Origin: Bacteroidota bacterium | GTDB taxonomy: Bacteria > Bacteroidota > Rhodothermia > Rhodothermales > UBA10348 | Reading direction: 5' to 3' | DNA length: 42,943 nucleotides | NCBI GenBank assembly: GCA_029262855.1 | Contig: JAJCYP010000107.1 | Location: 1 to 42,943 of the forward strand | Shown: positions 1 through 7,105 of the stretch, one piece after another | Layout: each line of letters starts with the position of its first letter | How positions within the stretch are numbered: the first letter of the stretch is position 1 | Notes under the pieces: model-generated | Seen by the model: only the letters and a program-made list of their open reading frames with translations | Database searches by the model: none | What the model was told of the DNA's origin: nothing | Program-made: the position numbers and the translations under genes

Positions 1-2
1 CT

Positions 3-164
3 GGGCTTGAGCGCTCAGTCATTGAGGTCTTTAGGGTAAACAATGTGGGCACTTTCGCAGGCATTCCCATGACCCAAGCTCAATTCATCTCAGTGCTACT
101 GGTCCTAGCGGGGATAGTCTTGGTCATGCGGCGGCGACTACCTCTCCTTCGCAGGGCAGCTTGA
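3..164 (+). CDS. lgt: prolipoprotein diacylglyceryl transferase, C-terminal end (partial)
   Basis: An open frame enters from the left edge and ends with TGA at 162-164, giving the last 53 residues of a protein. It contains an R-x-x-I-E-x-F-R-V-N block, then G-I-P-M-T-Q-A-Q-F-I-S, then a hydrophobic segment and a basic tail (MRRRLPLLRR). This is the pattern of the last transmembrane helix of Lgt, the inner-membrane enzyme that transfers diacylglyceryl from phosphatidylglycerol to the lipobox cysteine of prolipoproteins. The several lipobox proteins in this window would be its substrates. The assignment rests on the tail only, because the catalytic region lies outside the window. The next sequence is transposase debris, so the gene sits at a rearranged boundary. 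Confidence 0.7.
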   Translation, partial: GLERSVIEVFRVNNVGTFAGIPMTQAQFISVLLVLAGIVLVMRRRLPLLRRAA

Positions 165-283
165 TCCAACAACTCGTCGCAAAAACGTCCTCTCGTTTCC
201 GTGCGACGATTGCCAACTACAAGGCCGCAAAGGTCGAGGATGAGGCCTTCCAGGCCAGCCTGACCGTACTCGAACATCGATAG
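161..283 (+). other. short unassigned open frame, possible gene remnant
   Basis: An open frame from a TTG at 161 to TAG at 281-283 encodes 40 residues (LIQQLVAKTSSRFRATIANY, then a lysine/glutamate-rich stretch ending in LEHR). The composition looks protein-like and the frame stays open upstream without an ATG, so it may be the C-terminal stub of a lost gene. I do not recognise it. It lies between the lgt end and an IS21-type fragment, which fits a deletion junction. Confidence 0.2.
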
Positions 284-290
284 TGATCGG

Positions 291-563
291 CGACCTTGGA
301 GTGCGTTCGTTGAGGTCTGGGATACGGTATGTGACCTCTTGGAGGTGAACGACGGTCTTGAAGCGAAGACGATGTTCCAGTATCTGCAGCGTCAGCATCC
401 GGGACGGTTTCCCGACGGACAACTGCGGACCTTCCAGCGGCGCGTCAAGCGGTGGCGCGCGCTCGACGGCCCAGCCCGCGAGGTGTTTTTCCCTCAGGTC
501 TACACGCCTGGTGAGCGTGCCCAGAGTGACTTCACGGCGCACGTGTCGTCGGTCATGGTTTAG
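291..563 (+). pseudogene. IS21-family transposase IstA, internal fragment
   Basis: The frame reads through F-V-E-V-W-D-T-V, G-L-E-A-K-T-M-F-Q-Y-L-Q and P-G-R-F-P-D-G-Q-L-R-T-F-Q-R-R-V-K-R-W-R-A to A-R-E-V-F-F-P-Q-V and S-D-F-T, then hits TAG at 561-563. This block is characteristic of the region between the N-terminal helix-turn-helix and the DDE catalytic core of IstA, the larger transposition protein of IS21 elements. About 90 residues of an expected ~500 remain. The HTH, the DDE triad and the IstB ATPase are all absent, so it cannot be active. The sequence after the stop up to about 720 shows no further IS21 similarity that I can see. It marks an old insertion and deletion beside lgt. Confidence 0.75.
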
Positions 564-726
564 ATCGGGGTGTCACTCGCCAGTAAACTGACGTCAACGG
601 TACGGTGGAAAAGTAGATGCTTTTGGATGCGATGGCAACGCTGTCCGTCAGCCACGAGTCCCTGACTCCTGGGGGCCCCTACTTCAATCCTTACGACTTC
701 TCCCGGCCCGCCTGTTGTGGCCTCTT

Positions 727-1081
727 TCAGTCGGATTGACCCGGCGGCAATCCCGCCAGGAGTCCGAAGTATTCCCTCAGCATCACGAGGCAGGATTCCA
801 GGTCGCTCTTAGAGATCTGGCCGATCCTTCTTCTAGCCAAGGAGGGGTCGACTGTCACAAACTTGGCTCGCACAAGAGATGAGTGAAGGACCCCGTCACT
901 CTTCCAACCGCGCGATGGGGCGTCTCCCGGCTTCCGAACTGAGGTCACCATCGCGATGGTTATCTCGTCCCCTGGCCTCTTTGGACTCGAAGGGACGATG
1001 GTTGGCCGATGCTTTCGTGACACTGAAGTCCTCGGCATAAGGGAACGGAACGAGGACGACATCACCTTGTCTGTAAAGCAT
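727..1081 (-). pseudogene. MazF/PemK-type toxin, inactivated by a 1-base insertion
   Basis: From the ATG at 1081 the frame reads MLYRQGDVVLVPFPYAEDFS and then V-T-K-A, the start of a MazF/PemK-type endoribonuclease. It then derails. The expected continuation (RPTIV..., GDEITIAMVTSV, LVRAKFVTVD, R-R-R-I-G-Q-I-S-K-S-D-L) lies in the next frame and runs to TGA at 727. Removing one base at 1009 joins AAA GCA directly to CGG CCA ACC ATC and restores a full-length toxin of about 117 residues. As written, translation stops at 896 after 61 residues, so the RNase fold is not completed. The gene overlaps the antitoxin-like gene upstream by 20 bp, as is usual in these operons. A sequencing error could also explain the extra base. 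Confidence 0.75.
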
Positions 1082-1292
1082 GGTTGCTGTCGTAGTTGTC
1101 GTAAGCGGCGTCCAGGTCGTTGTCCCAGTCTGCCACCATCGATGACGCCGAGAGATTGAGCATGGAGACAGATTCCTTTATCCGCTCAATCCGTTCCAGA
1201 ATCGAGACGGCAACGGTGTCCTGCAGCTCGGCGGGAAGCTGTTCGGCAGCAGTCGCCGCCTGGGTGAGGGCTGATTTTAGGGATGCTGTCAT
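1062..1292 (-). CDS. antitoxin-like protein upstream of the MazF-type toxin
   Basis: This 76-residue protein starts at an ATG (1292) with MTASLKSALTQAATAAEQLP, followed by A-E-L-Q-D-T-V-A-V-S-I-L-E-R-I-E. The pattern of a short helix, then L-P-x-E-x-Q-D and a second amphipathic helix, occurs in many small antitoxins encoded directly before MazF/PemK toxins. The C-terminal part (DWDNDLDAAYDNYD) is acidic, as expected for the toxin-wrapping tail. The stop overlaps the toxin start by 20 bp, which implies translational coupling. By analogy it would neutralise the toxin and repress the operon, but with the toxin frameshifted it may now be an orphan. The assignment relies on position and pattern; no DNA-binding motif is obvious. 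Confidence 0.6.
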   Translation of the reverse strand: MTASLKSALTQAATAAEQLPAELQDTVAVSILERIERIKESVSMLNLSASSMVADWDNDLDAAYDNYDSNHALQTR

Positions 1293-1552
1293 GATTCCAA
1301 AGTCGTAACATCGCCGGAATCGGCGCTGGCATCTTGCTGTGAGTCAGGCCCTCGGCCCGGCAACGATCGAATACGGCGGCCGAGCGCTCGCCCGCGTTTG
1401 CCTTGAACCACCCTCCGCGAGCTCGTCGGCCTTAATTCGTTGCGCCTGGGAGAGTTTCGAGTAGGAAAGTGGTTTGGGTGATCCACACATCGCCTGGATA
1501 ATACCGGCCTCTCGGCACCAGTCAAGACGCCTGTATTTCACACGCTCGGATA
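1293..1552. other. gene-poor intergenic stretch between toxin-antitoxin pair and ArsR gene
   Basis: No gene that I can support lies here. A minus-strand open frame (1344-1541, 65 codons) contains a Y-S-K-L-S-Q-A-Q-R-I-K-A-D-E-L-A-E stretch that looks faintly protein-like, but I recognise no family. The right part is AT-rich and leads into the promoter of the downstream regulator gene. The left part must carry the promoter of the minus-strand toxin-antitoxin pair. Confidence 0.4.
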
Positions 1553-1580
1553 TTGACAGTAGTGTGCTATATTGTACATT
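1553..1580 (+). promoter_or_regulatory. candidate promoter of the ArsR-rhodanese gene
   Basis: TTGACA at 1553-1558 and TACATT at 1575-1580 are separated by 16 bp, in the AT-rich strip just before the ArsR-family gene at 1615. This resembles a primary-sigma promoter and would give a short leader of about 28 nt. ArsR-type repressors normally bind their own promoter, so an operator is expected between 1570 and 1610, but no clear dyad is visible beyond TGTACA at 1574-1579. Confidence 0.4.
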
Positions 1581-1614
1581 CTAATAATCACTTGACTATT
1601 TGATATACAGATGA

Positions 1615-2298
1615 ATGCCAGACTCCCCTAGGTATTTCAAGGACGCCATCTTCGGACAAATCGCTCTGATGGGGAAGTCGTTCGCCAGCGGGCCACGCCT
1701 GGAGATCCTTGATATTTTATGCCAGGGACCACGCGCAGTCGAGGAGGTGGCTCGGCAGGCTGAACAGTCTGTCGCGAACACCTCTCATCATCTTCAGGTG
1801 TTGCGACGCGCGCGCTTGGTGGATGCGCACAAGGAGGGAGTGCGAGTAACGTACCGCCTCGCCAATGAGCACGTGTGCTCGGTGTATCGGGCGGTACGAG
1901 ATCTGGCCACATCAAGGCTCCTGGAGATTGAGCGGGTCACCCGCGAGTTCCTAAATGATCGCGGGGCGATGGAACCAGTTGATCGTGAGATCCTGATCGC
2001 CCGGGTCGAAAAAGGTGAAGTAACCGTGCTTGACGTGCGTCCGCCAGAAGAGTACCAGGCGGGCCATATCCCAGGCGCCGTTTCAGTGCCACTGCGCGAC
2101 CTCGAAAACCGAATTGGCGATCTGCCGGCAGAACGGGAAATAGTTGCATACTGCCGGGGCCCCTACTGCGTCATGGCGCTGGAAGCAGTCGAAATACTTC
2201 GGGCCCGCGGCTTTCGAGCATATCGAATGGAAGAGGGTGTGCCGGATTGGAAGGCCCGGGGGCTTCCTGTCTCCGGCTTAGTGGGAGAGCAGCCTTGA
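1615..2298 (+). CDS. ArsR-family regulator fused to a rhodanese domain
   Basis: This 227-residue protein has an N-terminal ArsR/SmtB winged helix at about residues 15-95 (A-S-G-P-R-L-E-I-L-D-I-L, then S-V-A-N-T-S-H-H-L-Q-V-L as recognition helix). A C-terminal rhodanese domain follows at about 120-220 (V-L-D-V-R-P-P-E-E-Y, G-H-I-P-G-A, active-site loop Y-C-R-G-P-Y-C with Cys180). Rhodaneses carry persulfide sulfur on that cysteine, so the fusion suggests a repressor responding to sulfane sulfur or another thiol-reactive signal. It probably controls the transporter downstream, whose TTG start overlaps this stop (TTGA). The ATG at 1611 is excluded because it meets TAG after six codons. No metal-binding Cys motif is visible in the recognition helix. 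Confidence 0.85.
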   Translation: MPDSPRYFKDAIFGQIALMGKSFASGPRLEILDILCQGPRAVEEVARQAEQSVANTSHHLQVLRRARLVDAHKEGVRVTYRLANEHVCSVYRAVRDLATSRLLEIERVTREFLNDRGAMEPVDREILIARVEKGEVTVLDVRPPEEYQAGHIPGAVSVPLRDLENRIGDLPAEREIVAYCRGPYCVMALEAVEILRARGFRAYRMEEGVPDWKARGLPVSGLVGEQP

Positions 2299-3608
2299 CC
2301 GTCGATCAGACCAGTGCTCACCTAAGGGGACACGAGCCTCGGCTCGGCATCCGGGAGAACGTGGTACAGTTCTCGTTGCTGGTGCTCGTCAACGCCTTTG
2401 TAGGCGCAATGGTGGGCATGGAGCGGAGCATCCTGCCGGCGATCGCCGAGGAGGAGTTCCTTTTGGTGGCCCGCACTGCGGTGCTGTCCTTTATCATCGT
2501 GTTCGGTATCACGAAGGCGGTCACCAACTATCTCGCCGGCCGCTTCTCGGATACCTACGGGCGAAGAAAGGTGCTGATCGCGGGTTGGGTGATTGCGGCA
2601 CCGGTTCCGTTTCTGCTCATGTGGGCGCCGACTTGGGGTTGGGTGCTCTGGGCAAACGTGTTGCTCGGGATAAGCCAGGGTCTCACGTGGTCGACGACGG
2701 TCATCATGAAGATCGATCTCGCGGGCCCGAAGAACCGTGGGATGGCCATGGGACTCAACGAGTTCGCTGGCTACTTCGCCGTCGCTGGGGCGGCATTGGC
2801 AACCGGCTATGTGGCGAGCACATCCGGGCTCAGGCCCGAGCCGTTCTATCTCGGCGTTGGCTTCGTCGCGATCGGCTTTGTGCTCTCCGCCCTGTTCGTC
2901 AGGGAGACGAGGCATCATGCTGACCACGAGGCCAAGCTGAACGATCGCACTCGGCCCGAAGAATTGCTTTCCCAGCGCGAGGTATTTCTGCGGACGTCGT
3001 TTGTTGATACCGACCTGTCGTCGGTCAGCCAGGCAGGCCTGGTGAACAATCTCAACGATGGCATGGCATGGGGGCTGTTTCCGCTGTTCTTCGCAGCAGC
3101 GGGAATGACCATCTCACAAATAGGATGGTTGGCAGCTATTTACCCGGCCGTATGGGGTGTCGGCCAACTCTATACCGGGGCGCTCTCGGATCGCATTGGA
3201 CGCAAGGGCCTCATAGTAGGAGGTATGTGGGTGCAGGCGGCGGGAATAATCACGATTACGGTTTCCGCCGGATTCGCGGGCTTTGCGGCTGGCGCTGCCC
3301 TGCTGGGAGCTGGGACGGCCATGGTCTATCCGACCCTTTTGGCGTCAATAGGGGACGTTGCGCATCCAGCCTGGCGCGCAACAGCGGTTGGAATTTACCG
3401 CCTCTGGCGGGACCTCGGATATGCGGTGGGGGCGATCGTGGCCGGGGTCGTTGCGGACATCGCCGGACTTGATGCATCCATGTGGCTCATTGCCGCCATG
3501 ACGTTCGTCTCTGGTGTCGTGGTTGCTGCCCGAATGCAGGAGACGCGGGGACGAGTCGCAGGCGGTTCCCATCGCTCAGGCTCACACCATCCGGACGAGT
3601 CACAATGA
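2295..3608 (+). CDS. major facilitator superfamily transporter
   Basis: This 437-residue inner-membrane protein has about twelve hydrophobic segments and two MFS loop signatures: G-R-F-S-D-T-Y-G-R-R-K after helix 2 and G-A-L-S-D-R-I-G-R-K-G in the second half. This implies the usual 6+6 helix transporter, but the substrate cannot be read from the sequence. I chose TTG at 2295 because it overlaps the regulator's stop (TTGA) and follows GGGAGAG at 2283. The ATG at 2247 would add 16 non-hydrophobic residues inside the rhodanese gene. The gene is co-transcribed with the ArsR-rhodanese regulator, and its stop overlaps the ATG of a DsrE-like start (ATGA, 3605-3608). That suggests an original three-gene operon linked to sulfur or thiol chemistry. 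Confidence 0.85.
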   Translation: MTVDQTSAHLRGHEPRLGIRENVVQFSLLVLVNAFVGAMVGMERSILPAIAEEEFLLVARTAVLSFIIVFGITKAVTNYLAGRFSDTYGRRKVLIAGWVIAAPVPFLLMWAPTWGWVLWANVLLGISQGLTWSTTVIMKIDLAGPKNRGMAMGLNEFAGYFAVAGAALATGYVASTSGLRPEPFYLGVGFVAIGFVLSALFVRETRHHADHEAKLNDRTRPEELLSQREVFLRTSFVDTDLSSVSQAGLVNNLNDGMAWGLFPLFFAAAGMTISQIGWLAAIYPAVWGVGQLYTGALSDRIGRKGLIVGGMWVQAAGIITITVSAGFAGFAAGAALLGAGTAMVYPTLLASIGDVAHPAWRATAVGIYRLWRDLGYAVGAIVAGVVADIAGLDASMWLIAAMTFVSGVVVAARMQETRGRVAGGSHRSGSHHPDESQ

Positions 3609-4296
3609 ACAAGACGCTATTCATACTCAACGATGCGCCTTACGGTACCGGTACTACTGTGGAGGCCCATATCGTGGAAGTAGAAATATCCAACGTAGTC
3701 GTCGGTACCCCAAGGAAGGCGGAGAGTCCAATACAAATTTCCTGGGATGCAGTCTGGGATTTCGTTGACTCAGGATCTGGCTGCCTCCCCAGTTTCATTA
3801 CCTCTGATTCGAAGGTAATCTTGGTCGACGGGAGTGAAACGACCCTTTCCTCGTCGGAGGATCAACCGTACGGCTCGGGGTCCTATACCTGGACACCCGA
3901 AGGAGTCTACTCGTCGATCCAGGTCAAGGTTGAGGACTTAAACCGGGGAAACTCGGCGTCCTCCGCTCTGTTTAATGTCGAGTCCCTCATAGCCCTTTCA
4001 ATCAGTGGTCCAAGTGCCCTTGAAGAAGGTGAGCAGGGGACTTGGACTGCCTCGGTGTCCGGAGAACCTCGCCTTACAGCTATGACTGGGACTACATGCT
4101 AGACTGCGAGTCAGCGCCGTTGGGTATTCTAGTTGAGCAGTGCGATGTTTGGTATCAAGGCGGTACGGGCAGTTCTTGGAGTCATTCGTTGAGCGGATCC
4201 AGCTACGACCTGATAATTAGGCTAAAAGTAGTCGACTCGGATAACCCTGCCTATGACAGAACTGAAACCAAGACGGTGTATATCACCGATGTGTAA
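3605..4296 (+). pseudogene. chimera: DsrE-like start joined to a frameshifted Ig-like repeat protein
   Basis: The first ~15 codons (MNKTLFILNDAPYGT) match the start of DsrE/TusD-like sulfur-relay proteins, and the ATG overlaps the MFS stop, so a dsrE-like gene once ended this operon. From about residue 16 the sequence changes to a threonine/serine-rich, Ig- or PKD-like extracellular protein (L-S-I-S-G-P-S-A-L-E-E-G-E-Q-G-T-W-T-A-S-V-S-G). That part is itself broken: one G appears to be missing near 4064, and the expected T-S-P-Y-S-Y-D-W-D-Y continues in the next frame to TAA at 4294-4296. As written, the frame stops at 4102 after 165 residues. Both parts look inactivated, by a recombination junction near 3650 and by the frameshift. 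Confidence 0.6.
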
Positions 4297-4927
4297 AGGA
4301 GTACTAGGAGGCCTGGTTTCGTCAACGTTACTTGTCTGGGCGTGTGTTGGCGCCGTGTTCTTGGCATCGTGTGATAGCGGCGTGAATGAAGATCAGGTTG
4401 GGCTCGACCTGGAGCCTTTGATGCAGGCGGAGGTCTCGAATGGAGAGCTCAGTGCCAGGATCGATTCCCAAGGCAACATTTCAAGGGTGGAGTGGAAGCA
4501 CACCGACAATACCGGGCTGGAGGCATCCGTGGGTTCCATTAACGGGGGACTTTTGCTAGCCACCACTGAGTCGGGTGCGCGCAGTTACTCGGCGTCCAGG
4601 GCGCTGGGACTTCTTGGTGCTCCGGCGATTGTTGAGCACGCCAGCGATACGTTGGGTCTCTTCTTTCTTCGCCAGGAGGCAGCTCAGACTCAGGCGGACA
4701 ACTGGCCGGCACACCTGGGAGCACCCGTCAACGAGGACGGTTCGGTCCGAGTGTACGGAGACCAAATGGTCTGGGCTTTGTTCGGAGACAAACCCTCTAC
4801 GCAAGACCCGGTGGGGATTAGAGTGGGAGCCTCAATGTTCCTCGCGGACAAGCCTGGTCTTGAGGACGTGCTGTTCCCGAGGGGCGCGTTATGCCCGAAA
4901 CGAAGTCAGAGCTGTACCGAGCATTGA
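4289..4927 (+). CDS. lipoprotein of unknown function, probably truncated
   Basis: The ATG at 4289 overlaps the end of the Ig-like remnant. The 212-residue product begins with a type II signal peptide: M-C-K-G, a hydrophobic core V-S-S-T-L-L-V-W-A-C-V-G-A-V-F, then lipobox L-A-S-C followed by D-S-G. The mature part has alternating hydrophilic segments (beta-rich by eye), such as G-E-L-S-A-R-I-D-S-Q-G-N-I-S and G-D-Q-M-V-W-A-L-F-G-D. I recognise no domain. The last ~15 residues (G-A-L-C-P-K-R-S-Q-S-C-T-E-H) differ in character from the rest, and no gene follows for 140 bp, so a deletion or frameshift near 4880 has probably removed the C-terminal part. The protein would be anchored to a membrane by lipid, through Lgt. 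Confidence 0.55.
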   Translation: MCKGVLGGLVSSTLLVWACVGAVFLASCDSGVNEDQVGLDLEPLMQAEVSNGELSARIDSQGNISRVEWKHTDNTGLEASVGSINGGLLLATTESGARSYSASRALGLLGAPAIVEHASDTLGLFFLRQEAAQTQADNWPAHLGAPVNEDGSVRVYGDQMVWALFGDKPSTQDPVGIRVGASMFLADKPGLEDVLFPRGALCPKRSQSCTEH

Positions 4928-5069
4928 CTTCCGATGGAGGCAGGTCTGCCAAGGATACCGACTGTCCGCGTGACACTCCAGTGGAGAAGCTCAGCAAAAG
5001 AACTATGGTACAGATCCGGGTTCTGACAGTTAAATTCAACGTCTGGTCCATGGGTAGCAACACTTTAGT

Positions 5070-5465
5070 TCATTGATTTTTTGGCGGGCCGATAACGACT
5101 TCGAATCTCCCGGTCACGCGATATCCGTCTCCAGAGCTGGAACTGATCCCAACTCCCGCCAGGTACACCCCGGGTTCGAAACCTGCCACAAGAGCCGCCT
5201 TATTTGTGAATGTGGTGACATTCGCGCCGAGCCCTGACCAGTTGTAAGTGAGGTCTGTGCGCAAACTGTCCTCCACGACGCACGTGACCCTAAGCGTGTC
5301 CCCCATCGGAACGGGATTGGGGTCTAATCGAAATCCGAGGATGCGGGTCACTGGAATGCCCAGGGGGTCTGGCTCGTCCCGAAAGAGGTTATCGCAGCCT
5401 GCACAGACCAAGAGAAACCCGATGGCAAGCGCTAGCCGATGAGAAAAATGGAAGGTGAGACTCAT
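5070..5465 (-). CDS. small lipoprotein with Ig/PKD-like fold
   Basis: This 131-residue protein starts at the ATG at 5465; the TTG at 5477 would add only four residues. The signal peptide is L-A-L-A-I-G-F-L-L and the lipobox V-C-A-G-C is followed by D-N-L. The mature part has the spacing of a single beta-sandwich repeat: a conserved-looking P-N-P-V-P-M-G-D-T-L-R-V-T-C, then D-L-T-Y-N-W-S-G, and a final strand with G-R-F-E-V-V-I-G. No catalytic motif is visible, so a structural or surface role is likely. It lies downstream of an AraC-type regulator on the same strand, 63 bp away. Confidence 0.55.
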   Translation of the reverse strand: MSLTFHFSHRLALAIGFLLVCAGCDNLFRDEPDPLGIPVTRILGFRLDPNPVPMGDTLRVTCVVEDSLRTDLTYNWSGLGANVTTFTNKAALVAGFEPGVYLAGVGISSSSGDGYRVTGRFEVVIGPPKNQ

Positions 5466-5499
5466 TGTCGTTGGCAAGTTAGAAATTGATTCGTCGCAC

Positions 5500-5511
5500 T
5501 CTGTTTACAGA
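5500..5511. promoter_or_regulatory. small dyad upstream of lipoprotein gene
   Basis: TCTGT-TT-ACAGA forms a dyad 34 bp upstream of the minus-strand lipoprotein start, in the 63-bp gap after the AraC-type gene. It could be an operator, but a 5-bp arm can arise by chance and no second copy was seen. Confidence 0.2.
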
Positions 5512-5528
5512 ACTGCATACACTATTCC

Positions 5529-5948
5529 TTACAGTATTTTTTGCCCCCTGGCGCTGCGTCGCCAAAGGGCGGGGCTTCTTCCGTGGAACCGTCTGAAGGC
5601 GTTTATAAAAGCGGCCCCGGACCGGTAGCCCAGCGCAAAGCCAATGTGAGAAACACTAGCGCCGGTGCCGCCAACCAGGAGGCCTGCTAGCGACATTCGG
5701 TGGTGGGTGACATACGCCTGCGGAGTCCGTCCGACGTAATAAGAGAAGCGTGCGGATGTGTTCTTGTCTCCGATGGAACCGCATATTGAACCCTGACCAA
5801 GCCGGTGTGATTCGAGGAACATGGTGTCGTTCAGCCTCGCCAGCATGCAGGACACGTCCCGAGGCCAGTCAGCGCGAGTCAGGGTAAACTGCGATTCCGC
5901 GCAAGCGCTTCTTGCTTGTGCCAAGTCGGCGGACGATGTTTTGCTCAT
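5529..5948 (-). CDS. AraC-family DNA-binding domain protein
   Basis: This 139-residue protein consists almost entirely of the double helix-turn-helix of AraC/XylS regulators. The second HTH is clear: V-S-H-I-G-F-A-L-G-Y-R-S-G-A-A-F-I-N-A-F-R-R-F-H-G-R-S-P. It is preceded by R-T-P-Q-A-Y-V-T-H-H-R-M. The first HTH lies around residues 40-80. There is no N-terminal sensor domain, so the protein is about half the usual AraC length (250-300) and resembles the stand-alone type. A candidate target is the lipoprotein gene just downstream. Surrounding genes are degraded, so it may be a remnant of a larger regulator, although it has a normal ATG start. Confidence 0.7.
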   Translation of the reverse strand: MSKTSSADLAQARSACAESQFTLTRADWPRDVSCMLARLNDTMFLESHRLGQGSICGSIGDKNTSARFSYYVGRTPQAYVTHHRMSLAGLLVGGTGASVSHIGFALGYRSGAAFINAFRRFHGRSPALWRRSARGQKIL

Positions 5949-6097
5949 GGAAGTACTTCAATCGGATCCGTTTTGGCCAGTGCTGCTCGTCCTCACCCAT
6001 AAAAACGAAATCCGAGTCTATTCAACGACAGCGCGTCAGGGAGGCAGCCAAGTTTTCGCGACTTTGCAGGCTGCGTGACACTGCCCGACTGGACGGA

Positions 6098-6827
6098 ATG
6101 ATGAGATTGCGATTGCTGCTCACAATCTGTGTTCTGTTGGTCGCCTGTGATTCAGGCCCAATTGAAGCGCAGCCCGAGCTGGTCTGCACGCAGGAGTCAG
6201 TTCCAGGCGTTCTTATGCCACTGGAGATAGGCAACTATTGGGATATAGAGGCTCAGAAGGGAAATGGCGAGGTGGTGGACACTTTTCGAACGCAAATAAC
6301 TACCAAACTGGATCCCGCTACCTATGGAATCGAACAGGCATATGTGGCGGAAGACTTCAACCTCTCATCTCCCAATGATATCAAGAAGCGGCTTATCTGG
6401 AAGAACGAGATCGATGGACTCTTGCTCGCGGGACTTATTTCCGGCGAAGACACTGTCCTCTATAATTTTAGAAAGTATCCACTTTCTCCGGCGGTGGGAC
6501 AAGAGATTCAATCCTATAGGGTGGGCGCCACAGGCACCCAAGGAGTCTACGAGCGAGTAGACTCAACCAAATGGACGGTGTTCAAAACGGGCCATATCGT
6601 CGATACGCCAGTTCGACAGTTTGTGACTAGCGTTCTTGTGTATACGACTGAACGCCCCCTTCCCGACGTATCAGCGTCAGACACGCTACGAACAGATTGC
6701 TCCGGGAATTGGTGTTGTTGCAAGGGACTGGAACAGACTCGAAGGCCACCAGCCCAATCTGGCCTCGTTCAGGCAAAGGCTCGTTGATTTGTGCATCAAG
6801 AAACCGCAGACACCAAATTCCCTCTGA
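6098..6827 (+). pseudogene. lipoprotein gene with a frameshift near the 3' end
   Basis: From ATG-ATG at 6098/6101 the product has a signal peptide (L-R-L-L-L-T-I-C-V-L-L) and lipobox L-V-A-C-D-S-G. The mature part begins with P-L-E-I-G-N-Y-W-D-I-E, a pattern I associate with periplasmic lipoproteins of Bacteroidota relatives. Near 6685 the frame turns into a cysteine-rich tail (S-G-N-W-C-C-C-K) ending at 6787. The +1 frame instead gives R-Y-E-Q-I-A-P-G-I-G-V-V-A-R-D-W-N-R-L and ends at 6827, which looks like the authentic C-terminus. A single-base indel between about 6650 and 6690 is the simplest explanation. Function is unknown. The original length would be about 240 residues. Confidence 0.55.
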
Positions 6828-6915
6828 CGGTGACAGCTGCCACTTACAACCGGATGATACAAACAAAAACCGCCTCCAACTCGCCCTGAAAGGCCATATT
6901 GAAGACGGTGTTCGT

Positions 6916-6991
6916 TGGTGATCCCGCCAGGGTTCGAACCTGGGACCCTCTGATTAAAAGTCAGATGCTCTGCCAGCTGAGCTACGGGATC
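6916..6991 (-). tRNA. tRNA-Lys (anticodon TTT)
   Basis: On the minus strand the sequence folds as a complete tRNA. The acceptor arms GATCCCG (6991-6985) and CGGGATC (6926-6920) pair. The D-loop contains AGCTGGCAGAG, the anticodon loop CTTTTAA has anticodon TTT flanked by paired CTGA/TCAG, and the T arm carries GGTTCGAACC. The discriminator A (6919) is followed by an encoded CCA (6918-6916). The tRNA reads AAA/AAG codons. It stands alone between the degraded lipoprotein region and DUF302, so it may mark the border where accessory DNA begins. No attachment-site duplication was recognised. Confidence 0.95.
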
Positions 6992-7105
6992 TGGCCACCA
7001 TGAACGTAGCGGTCCACAGACCCGTAAACTAGAAAGCAGCGCCGAGCTTCGCTCGTCTGAATTTGAGAGGATTGCTCAAAGAGCAGACTTCTCGCGAGGC
7101 CCAGG

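Noticed and set aside
896-1081. Programmed frameshifting in the MazF-like gene
   Set aside because: No slippery sequence or downstream structure at 1009; a simple 1-base insertion explains it.
1344-1541. A 65-codon minus-strand frame as a gene
   Set aside because: No recognisable family, no good ribosome-binding context, and the flanks are decaying DNA.
2247-2294. Longer N-terminus for the MFS transporter (ATG at 2247)
   Set aside because: It would place 16 hydrophilic residues inside the rhodanese gene, whereas TTG 2295 has a purine-rich upstream sequence and a TTGA overlap.
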